Source: an uncultured Collinsella sp. (GTDB lineage: Bacteria; Actinomycetota; Coriobacteriia; Coriobacteriales; Coriobacteriaceae). Taken from it: DNA of 29,845 nt. The translations under genes and the position numbers were made by a program. Location of the stretch: NCBI GenBank assembly GCA_900757465.1, contig CAAENY010000027.1, positions 1 to 29,845 on the forward strand. Reading direction: 5' to 3'. The notes under the pieces are model-generated. The model searched no databases. It was not told where the DNA came from and worked only from the letters and a program-made list of their open reading frames with translations. Shown here one piece after another: positions 24,295-29,845 of this stretch; position 1 is the stretch's first letter, and each line of letters begins with the position of its first letter.

Positions 24295-26394
24295 TTAGGC
24301 GTTCTTGCTCATGACCTCGTCCACGATGGACTTGGGCGCGGGCTCATAAGAGTCGAACTGCATCGTGTAGGATGCACGGCCCTGGGTCTGGGAGCGAAGG
24401 TCGGTAGCGTAACCGAACATCTCGCCCAGCGGCACCTTGGCACGGATGAGCTTGCTGTTCTTGCGATCCTCCATGCCCTCGATCTTGCCGCGGCGACCGG
24501 AGAGGTTGCCCATAACGTCGCCCATGTACTGCTCGGGGGTCTCGACCTCGACAGCCATGATCGGCTCGAGCAGCTGCGGATCGGACTTCTTGAGGGCGTC
24601 CTTGATAGCCATGGAACCGGCGATCTTAAAGGCGGCCTCGGAGGAGTCGACCTCGTGGTAAGAACCGTCGAACAGGGTGACCTTGACGTCGAGGACCGGG
24701 AAGCCGGCGATAACACCGGTGTTCAGGGCCTCCTGGATGCCCTTGTCGATGGACGGGATGTACTCCTTAGGCACGACGCCGCCGACGATAGCGTTGACGA
24801 ACTCGTAGCCGAAGCCCTCCTCCATCTTCTCGAGCTTGATGACGGCGTGGCCGTACTGACCGCGACCACCGGACTGACGGACGAACTTGCCCTCAGCCTT
24901 CTCGACGTCGTGACCAGCGGTCTCGCGGTAGGCAACCTGGGGCTTACCAACGTTAGCGTCAACCTTGAACTCACGGAGCAGACGGTCGACGATGATCTCG
25001 AGGTGCAGCTCGCCCATGCCGGCGATGATGGTCTGGCCGGTCTCGTGGTTGGTGGACACCTGGAAGGTCGGGTCCTCCTCGGCGAGCTTGGTCAGAGCCA
25101 GGGACATCTTGTCCTGCTCGGCCTTGGTCTTGGGCTCGATGGCAACGTCGATAACGGGCTTAGCGAACTCGATCTTCTCGAGGACGATCTCCTTGCCCTC
25201 GGCGCACAGGGTGTCACCGGTGGTGGAGTTCTTGAAGCCGACGCAAGCGACGATGTCGCCGGCGGCAGCGTCGTCACGGTCGATACGCTCGGCAGCGTTC
25301 ATCTCGAGGATGCGGCCGAGGCGCTCGCGCTGACCGTTGGAGGCGTTGACCACGTAGGAGCCGGACTCGGCACGGCCGGAGTAAACGCGGACATAGGTGA
25401 GCTTACCGACGAACGGGTCGGTCATGATCTTGAAGACCAGGCCGGAGAAGGGCTCGTCGAAGGAAGGATGACGCTGGATCTCCTCGCCGGTGTCCGGATC
25501 GGTACCGGTGACGGCCTCAACGTCGAGCGGGCTGGGCAGGTAGTCGACGACAGCGTCGAGCAGCTCCTGAACGCCCTTGTTCTTGTAGGCGGAACCCACG
25601 AAGACGAGGTTGAGCTCGTTGGCCAGAACGCCCTTGCGCAGAGCAGCCTTGAGCTCCTCGACGGTGAAGTCCTCCTCCATGAGGATCTTCTCCATGAGCT
25701 CGTCGTCAAAGCTGGCAGCAGCGTCAAGGAGCTCCTCGCGCTTGGTGGCAGCGATGTCGGCAAACTCAGCCGGGATCTCGTCCATCGGCTCGGGGTAGGT
25801 CATGCCCTTCTCGTCGGCCTTGAAGTCCCATGCAGTCATGGTGACCAGGTCGATGACGCCCCAGAAGTTGTCCTCGGCGCCCATCGGGACCTGAGCGGCC
25901 ACGGCGTTAGCGTCGAGACGATCCTTCATGGTCTCGATAGCGTTGAAGAAGTCAGCGCCCACGCGGTCATACTTGTTGATGAAGGCGATGCGGGGGACGT
26001 TGAAGGTGGAAGCCTGACGCCAAACGGTCTCAGACTGGGGCTGAACGCCGGCAACGGCGTCGAAGACGGCGACAGCGCCATCGAGGACGCGCAGGCAGCG
26101 CTCGACCTCGGCGGTGAAGTCAACGTGGCCCGGGGTGTCGATGATCTGGATGCGGTAGTCCTTACCGTCCTTGTTCCAGAAGCACGTGGTAGCAGCAGAG
26201 GTAATGGTTACGCCGCGCTCCTGCTCCTGAACCATCCAGTCCATGGTGGCAGCGCCCTCATGGACCTCACCGATCTTGTGGGTCTTACCGGTGTAGTAAA
26301 GAATACGCTCGGTCGTGGTGGTCTTACCGGCATCGATGTGGGCCATGATGCCGATGTTACGGGTATCGGAAAGCTTGTACTTAGGCTTAGCCAT
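24295..26394 (-). CDS. fusA: Elongation factor G
   Basis: The 699-residue translocase has all GTPase motifs: AHIDAGKTTTTERIL, ERGVTITSAATT, DTPGHVDF and NKYD (a variant of NKMD). Domains II-V follow, including the GRGQYGHA motif. It moves tRNA and mRNA through the ribosome with GTP. It follows rpsG by 19 bp. tuf, which usually follows, is absent, and rpsJ takes that place. Confidence 0.98.
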   Translation of the reverse strand: MAKPKYKLSDTRNIGIMAHIDAGKTTTTERILYYTGKTHKIGEVHEGAATMDWMVQEQERGVTITSAATTCFWNKDGKDYRIQIIDTPGHVDFTAEVERCLRVLDGAVAVFDAVAGVQPQSETVWRQASTFNVPRIAFINKYDRVGADFFNAIETMKDRLDANAVAAQVPMGAEDNFWGVIDLVTMTAWDFKADEKGMTYPEPMDEIPAEFADIAATKREELLDAAASFDDELMEKILMEEDFTVEELKAALRKGVLANELNLVFVGSAYKNKGVQELLDAVVDYLPSPLDVEAVTGTDPDTGEEIQRHPSFDEPFSGLVFKIMTDPFVGKLTYVRVYSGRAESGSYVVNASNGQRERLGRILEMNAAERIDRDDAAAGDIVACVGFKNSTTGDTLCAEGKEIVLEKIEFAKPVIDVAIEPKTKAEQDKMSLALTKLAEEDPTFQVSTNHETGQTIIAGMGELHLEIIVDRLLREFKVDANVGKPQVAYRETAGHDVEKAEGKFVRQSGGRGQYGHAVIKLEKMEEGFGYEFVNAIVGGVVPKEYIPSIDKGIQEALNTGVIAGFPVLDVKVTLFDGSYHEVDSSEAAFKIAGSMAIKDALKKSDPQLLEPIMAVEVETPEQYMGDVMGNLSGRRGKIEGMEDRKNSKLIRAKVPLGEMFGYATDLRSQTQGRASYTMQFDSYEPAPKSIVDEVMSKNA

Positions 26395-26413
26395 GTTAGT
26401 TCCTTACCTTAAC

Positions 26414-26887
26414 TTACCAACGATAGTGAGAGAACGCGCGGTTGGCCTCGGCCATCTTGAAGACGTCCTCACGCTTCTTGACGGAAGCGCCCAAGCCGTT
26501 GGAAGCGTCGAGGATCTCGTTGGCGAGACGCTCGGCCATGGTCTTCTCCTTGCGAGCGCGGGAGAAGTTGACGATCCAGCGGATACCCAGAGCGGTGGAA
26601 CGACGGGAGTTGACCTCCATCGGGACCTGATAGGTAGCGCCACCGACACGCTTGGGCTTAACCTCGAGCGTGGGCTTGACGTTGTCCATAGCCTTCTTGA
26701 AGGTAGCGAGAGCGTCGCCACCCTCGGACTTCTCGGCAACGATCTCGAAAGCGGTGTAAACGATGCGCTCAGCGGTGGCCTTCTTGCCGTCAAGAAGGAC
26801 CTTGTTGATGAGCTGAGTCACCAGGCGGTTGTTGTAAACGGCGTCAGGCTGAACCTCACGACGATTAGCTGCTGCACGACGCGGCAT
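26414..26887 (-). CDS. rpsG: 30S ribosomal protein S7
   Basis: The 157-residue uS7 starts MPRRAAANRREVQPDAVYNN and contains FKKAMDNVKPTLEVKPKRVGG and ANEILDASNGLGASVKKREDVFKMAEANRAF (abridged). S7 starts assembly of the 30S head and represses the str operon in E. coli. It lies between rpsL (73 bp upstream) and fusA (19 bp downstream). Confidence 0.98.
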   Translation of the reverse strand: MPRRAAANRREVQPDAVYNNRLVTQLINKVLLDGKKATAERIVYTAFEIVAEKSEGGDALATFKKAMDNVKPTLEVKPKRVGGATYQVPMEVNSRRSTALGIRWIVNFSRARKEKTMAERLANEILDASNGLGASVKKREDVFKMAEANRAFSHYRW

Positions 26888-26960
26888 GTGAAATCTCCTT
26901 AAGTGTCTACCGTGCGGCGCTTAGGCGGCACACGGCGAAAGTATCAAAACGTTATCTGGC

Positions 26961-27338
26961 TTATTTGGCCTTGGGGCGCTTAGCACCGTACTTGGAACGG
27001 GCCTGCATACGGTTCTGGACCGGAGCAGCGTCGTAGGCGCCACGGATGACGTGATAACGGACACCAGGGAGGTCACGGACACGACCGCCGCGGACGAGCA
27101 CGATGGAGTGCTCCTGCAGGTTGTGGCCCTCACCCGGGATGTAAGCAGTAACTTCGATGCCGTTGACAAGGCGAACACGGGCAACCTTACGAAGAGCCGA
27201 GTTCGGCTTCTTGGGGCTCGTGGTGAAGACGCGGGTGCACACGCCGCGCTTCTGGGAGTTGTGCTGCAGAGCAGCGTTCTTGGACTTCTTGGGCACGGAA
27301 CGACGGCCCTGGCGAACCAGCTGGTTAATAGTAGGCAA
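26961..27338 (-). CDS. rpsL: 30S ribosomal protein S12
   Basis: The 125-residue uS12 carries MPTINQLVRQGR, TTSPKKPNSALRKVARVRL and the PGEGHNLQEHS segment. S12 shapes decoding accuracy at the A site. K43 is conserved, but position 88 is Arg (GGRVRDLPGVRYH; codon CGT at 27075-27077) where most bacteria have Lys; K88R is a known streptomycin-resistance change. The start is TTG at 27338 with AAGGAG upstream. It opens the str operon. Confidence 0.97.
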   Translation of the reverse strand: MPTINQLVRQGRRSVPKKSKNAALQHNSQKRGVCTRVFTTSPKKPNSALRKVARVRLVNGIEVTAYIPGEGHNLQEHSIVLVRGGRVRDLPGVRYHVIRGAYDAAPVQNRMQARSKYGAKRPKAK

Positions 27339-27431
27339 AGCGTACTCCTTCTCGAATGATTCCAGCTTTCTGTAAAGTGCAACGGCTTGAATCGAGGGGT
27401 CAGCATCCCCCTACGAAACACGCAGTTCGAT

Positions 27432-27460
27432 AGGATACGTGGCGTTAGCTGTGCCGTCAA
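27432..27460 (-). promoter_or_regulatory. str operon promoter
   Basis: On the minus strand TTGACG (27455-27460), a 17-bp spacer and TATCCT (27432-27437) give a good sigma-A promoter. The 5' UTR to rpsL would be about 85-90 nt. Confidence 0.65.
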
Positions 27461-27484
27461 CAGACCACGCCGCCGGGCGTATCC
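27461..27484 (-). promoter_or_regulatory. Weaker match to the ribosomal upstream motif
   Basis: It shares CGGGCGTATCC and a CACG block with the rplC motif, 16 of 24 bases overall. It abuts the -35 of the str promoter. Confidence 0.4.
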
Positions 27485-27543
27485 CAAAATTGGCACATTT
27501 CCGCAAAGCCTACACAAAAGGAATCCCCTCCTGTGCGCTTGGG

Positions 27544-27684
27544 CGGATTCCCGGGCCGGGCGGCACAGGGGTTAAGTTTGCTGCTCTACAGTCCTGCACA
27601 AGACGGAAAGCACATTAAGTGCTCTCCGGCTCGTGCGGAACTCGCGACAAACTTAGCCCCCGCGTCGCCCGGGCCGGGAATCCG
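27544..27684. repeat. Long palindrome with structured 67-nt core, copy 2
   Basis: Arms of 37 bp (27544-27580 and 27648-27684) pair imperfectly, with about five mismatches or wobbles, around a 67-nt core (27581-27647). The core matches copy 1 at 61/67 positions, while the arm sequences are largely different. The core keeps the GCAC-ATTAA-GTGC hairpin. It lies upstream of the str promoter, so it need not be part of that transcript. No gene is supported in 27339-28020. Confidence 0.8.
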
Positions 27685-27713
27685 ACGTGCTCGTCGGGGC
27701 AACGTTCCCTGCC

Positions 27714-27759
27714 AAAAAGGGACAGGTTTATTTTGGTCGGTTTTATCTGGGGAAACGTC
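27714..27759. repeat. REP-like dispersed repeat, copy B
   Basis: AAAAAGGGACAGGTTTATTT begins this copy; TTATCTGG and AAACGTC follow, as in copy A. CCTGCC just upstream matches copy C. Confidence 0.6.
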
Positions 27760-27809
27760 GCGCTCCAGCGGTAATCTGCTCTCATCTGTCGCATGGAAAT
27801 CGGCGGCGC

Positions 27810-27940
27810 TTTCGGAAGTATGCGGCAAATTCTGGACCTGCCGAGTACACCGGGGTTTTGCGATAACAAACCCGCCGGTAGAGCGCTTGAGCATATGCGG
27901 TGTGGTCGGCCCATCAAGATTTTGCCGCATACTTCCGAAA
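27810..27940. repeat. MITE-like element with 20-bp terminal inverted repeats
   Basis: TTTCGGAAGTATGCGGCAAA at 27810-27829 and its exact reverse complement at 27921-27940 flank 91 bp with no coding sense. The similarity continues a few bases inward. No target-site duplication is seen. Confidence 0.65.
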
Positions 27941-27980
27941 TTCAGACGAATACCGCTCGCTTTAACCGCCCATTTACCGC

Positions 27981-28012
27981 AAAAGAGGCCGCTTCCCCTA
28001 GTAGGAAGCGAC
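27981..28012 (-). terminator. Terminator after the anti-sigma gene
   Basis: On the minus strand GGTCGCTTCC pairs with GGAAGCGGCC and is followed by TCTTTT. It lies just past the stop codon at 28021. Confidence 0.7.
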
Positions 28013-28020
28013 CCCAAATC

Positions 28021-29097
28021 TTACGAATAGACGATGGTAAAGGGTACTTCTGTTTCGGTCTCTCCTGCTGATGTGTATCTCGTGCCCTCAAGGGTTACCG
28101 AGACCACCTGGTCGACATTGATCAGCTTTGTCGGAACCGAGATGTTCTCCCCGCTATTGCGCGTCAGCGAAACATAGGAATTGTACGCGCCTGTAGCATC
28201 GTCTTCGATAATCTGCTCCGATCCATCCTTGTAGGTAACGGTCAACTTTTTCGTGACTGCGTCAATGCCCAGATCGTCGATGTGCGTCTGGATGGAAAAC
28301 GGGCTAATCTCAAGAGGCGAGTCATCGGAGCGGAGTTCCTTGGTATCGACGTACGCTCCAACGCTAAACTCGGGCGTCGATGCCTCGAGCAGCTTCGCGT
28401 CCTCGCCTTCGCCCTCAGTCCAGCAGATATTCCAGCTGACCGCATGTCCCAAATCTCGCTCGCGATTCCACGAGGCAAAGTACATCGTGCCATTAATGAC
28501 CGTGTCGCTTGATGTGTCTTTATCAATTGTGCAGCGTGTGTCAGCCCATTCCTCGCCGAAGTTCATGCTGGGCGTGCCGATGCCTTGTTCTTCTTCACCA
28601 TAGAGAACAAGTTCGCCAGTCTCTGCTGCCGGCTTGTAGTAGTTAACACCATTTGGATTGGACAACGTAAACGTCACGGCACCGCAACCGTTTTTATCGA
28701 TAGCCATATCATGAATGTCGAGTGTATAGCCGTTGCCCTCGACGGACAGATTGACCTTCTGTACTGAACCCTCCAAGCTTTGGGACGCGATACCATCACC
28801 AAACTCTCTGGTGTAGGTATATTTAGTCCCCGACGAGCCACCTTGAGTCCAGGTAATGGACTCTCCGTTGCCATGGTTTCCCCAGGCAGAGGCAAAATAA
28901 CTGGAATTGACGACGGCGTAGGCGACCCCTCCGGTCGCCAGCACTCCGGCAAGGCATCCGATCACGGCAACATACAGAGGCTTCGCGTGACCCTTTCGGC
29001 GAAGCGGCTCACCAGCAGCGGCATAAAGAACACGGTCAGCAAGATCGCTATCGGCTTGGACGGACTCGAAGGCCTGCTTGATTTGATTGGATTTCAC
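28021..29097 (-). CDS. Membrane-bound anti-sigma factor (DUF4179-like)
   Basis: The 358-residue protein has a short cytoplasmic N-terminus (residues 1-39), one membrane helix (about 40-63, LYVAVIGCLAGVLATGGVAY) and a large extracytoplasmic domain. This is the layout of RsiV/DUF4179-type anti-sigma factors. No zinc-binding HxxxCxxC motif is present. It probably holds the neighbouring ECF sigma factor at the membrane until a signal acts on the outer domain. GTG at 29097 with GAGGAGG overlaps the sigma gene by 50 bp, so the two are coupled. The signal is unknown. Confidence 0.72.
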   Translation of the reverse strand: MKSNQIKQAFESVQADSDLADRVLYAAAGEPLRRKGHAKPLYVAVIGCLAGVLATGGVAYAVVNSSYFASAWGNHGNGESITWTQGGSSGTKYTYTREFGDGIASQSLEGSVQKVNLSVEGNGYTLDIHDMAIDKNGCGAVTFTLSNPNGVNYYKPAAETGELVLYGEEEQGIGTPSMNFGEEWADTRCTIDKDTSSDTVINGTMYFASWNRERDLGHAVSWNICWTEGEGEDAKLLEASTPEFSVGAYVDTKELRSDDSPLEISPFSIQTHIDDLGIDAVTKKLTVTYKDGSEQIIEDDATGAYNSYVSLTRNSGENISVPTKLINVDQVVSVTLEGTRYTSAGETETEVPFTIVYS

Positions 29098-29566
29098 GGT
29101 CGCCCTCCTCTAGGATGAATTTGAGCTTCGATCGACCGCGAGCTAAACGCGTTCGAACGGTCGCGGCTGGCACATGCAGTAACTCGGCAATCTCTGAGGT
29201 CGAAAAGCCCAGATAGTAATAGAGCACGATGGGAACACGGAATCGCTCCGGAAGTCGCATAACGTCTGACAGGACTGCCTTGGTCTCATCCTGCGCCGCC
29301 GAAAGCGAATCGGCCAGGTTCTCAATATCCTCCACACGCCTCCACGGCTTTCGAAAGAGCGATTTGCATTCATTGATCGTGACCCGGATAAGCCAGCGGC
29401 GAAGATGTTCCCAACTTTCAAAGTGTCCATCGTTTTTAAGCAACTTAAGAAAGACATCTTGGGCAATATCGTCGGCATCGGCACGATCGCGCAGGTACGT
29501 CAATGCGATTCGAAACACGACATCCCGGTGATCTTCGACCGCCTGTCTAAATGCTTGTTCTTCCAT
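29048..29566 (-). CDS. ECF-type RNA polymerase sigma factor
   Basis: The 172-residue protein has sigma region 2 (VFRIALTYLRDRADADDIAQDVFLKLL, residues 16-42; short motif DADDIAQDVF) and region 4 (STSEIAELLHVPAATVRTRLARGRSKLK region near 130-157). ECF sigma factors redirect RNA polymerase to stress or envelope genes. The ATG at 29566 follows GGGAGGTG; a longer in-frame start would run through the repeat. A SigW-like promoter lies upstream, suggesting self-activation. Confidence 0.92.
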   Translation of the reverse strand: MEEQAFRQAVEDHRDVVFRIALTYLRDRADADDIAQDVFLKLLKNDGHFESWEHLRRWLIRVTINECKSLFRKPWRRVEDIENLADSLSAAQDETKAVLSDVMRLPERFRVPIVLYYYLGFSTSEIAELLHVPAATVRTRLARGRSKLKFILEEGDREIQSNQAGLRVRPSR

Positions 29567-29614
29567 AATCACCTCCCGGTGATGCTGATGTTTCTTGCTG
29601 AGGCCCTCACCATA

Positions 29615-29643
29615 GATACGCTTTGACCGAACGGAATGTTTCA
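29615..29643 (-). promoter_or_regulatory. ECF-type autoregulatory promoter
   Basis: On the minus strand TGAAAC (29638-29643), a 17-bp spacer and CGTATC (29615-29620) match the TGAAAC-N16/17-CGTA pattern of SigW-like promoters. Transcription would start about 40 nt before the sigma gene. Confidence 0.6.
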
Positions 29644-29655
29644 AATTCAAGCAGG

Positions 29656-29696
29656 AAAAACCTACCAAAATAAACCTGTCCCTTTTTGGCAGGTTT
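29656..29696. repeat. REP-like dispersed repeat, copy C (inverted)
   Basis: AAAACCTACCAAAA (29657-29670) pairs with TTTTGGCAGGTTTT (29683-29696). On the minus strand it reads CCTGCCAAAAAGGGACAGG followed by TTTATTTTGGT, as in copy B. Confidence 0.6.
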
Positions 29697-29707
29697 TCTT
29701 CAATCAG

Positions 29708-29786
29708 AACCACCCTTAAAAAGGGTGGTTTGCTCTTAGGGTATAACCCACGGGCCCCGGGCTCGCGTCTAAAGGCGCGGGCCCGG
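29708..29786. other. Hairpin cluster at the right edge
   Basis: AACCACCC/GGGTGGTT (29708-29730) and CCGGGCTCGCG/CGCGGGCCCGG (29757-29786, one G-T pair) form strong stems. They may terminate a gene lying beyond the right edge on the minus strand. No gene is assigned here. Confidence 0.4.
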
Positions 29787-29845
29787 ACTTCGTCCAGGCC
29801 TAGTGCATCTTGACCCGTGGCGCGCCGGTCGAACCGGCGGCATCA

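Noticed and set aside
24202..26412. 736-codon plus-strand frame opposite fusA
   Set aside because: Leu/Gly/Val-rich mirror of the EF-G coding strand; no domain.
27533..28030. 165-codon plus-strand frame in the str upstream region
   Set aside because: It runs through the palindrome, REP-like and MITE-like repeats and lacks a ribosome binding site and family features.
29800..29845. Minus-strand codons ending APRVKMH then TAG at the right edge
   Set aside because: Only 14 codons are visible and no family can be recognised; it could be the end of a gene outside the window but is not supported.
29795..29845. tRNA or other stable RNA near the right edge (a TTCGA loop in a GC stem)
   Set aside because: The stem and loop lengths do not fit a T-arm with G53-C61, and no acceptor or anticodon arm was found.

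Overview
The window is about 29.8 kb of a high-GC bacterial chromosome. Gene families, codon use, frequent GTG/TTG starts and Actinobacteria-like proteins point to a coriobacterium, most likely Collinsella or a close relative. This is inferred from the sequence; no database was searched. Nearly all genes lie on the minus strand. Exceptions are the left edge (a U32 peptidase fragment and an RluA-type pseudouridine synthase) and birA.

Layout, left to right. (1) 1-3.8 kb: U32 peptidase C-terminal part with an in-frame TGA just upstream, RluA-family enzyme, then a convergent two-gene unit of a Gfo/Idh/MocA oxidoreductase and a DeoR regulator. (2) 4.1-10.0 kb: ribosomal operon rplC-rplD-rplW-rplB-rpsS-rplV-rpsC-rplP-rpmC-rpsQ-rplN-rplX, closed by an intrinsic terminator directly after rplX. 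(3) 10.4-12.3 kb: histidine phosphatase and a cation diffusion facilitator. (4) 12.4-22.9 kb: a complete type II fatty-acid synthesis operon, fabH-acpP-fabK-fabD-fabG-fabF-accB-fabZ-accC-accDA (beta and alpha carboxyltransferase fused), with a lone PTS EIIC gene as the last member. (5) 23.0-23.8 kb: divergent birA, whose product would biotinylate AccB. (6) 23.9-27.3 kb: str operon rpsL-rpsG-fusA with rpsJ as its last gene. (7) 27.3-28.0 kb: a gene-free stretch dense in repeats and hairpins. (8) 28.0-29.6 kb: an ECF sigma factor and membrane anti-sigma pair behind a SigW-like promoter.

The classical str-S10-spc ribosomal supercluster is broken here. rpsJ is separated from rplC by the whole fatty-acid block, tuf is absent after fusA, and rplE and later spc genes are absent after rplX. 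Fatty-acid genes, carboxylase and biotin ligase form one functional group inserted between the two ribosomal blocks.

The most unusual signal is non-coding. A 67-nt core with its own hairpins, about 91 percent identical in two copies, sits inside long inverted repeats (49 bp perfect at 10253-10417; 37 bp imperfect at 27544-27684). The arms differ in sequence between copies but still pair. Both copies lie upstream of ribosomal operons. A separate 24-bp motif recurs upstream of rplC, rplB and, more weakly, rpsL. Other findings are paired 18-bp dyads between fabH and birA, Arg88 in S12 at a streptomycin-resistance position, a 131-bp MITE-like element, and three copies of a short palindromic repeat.
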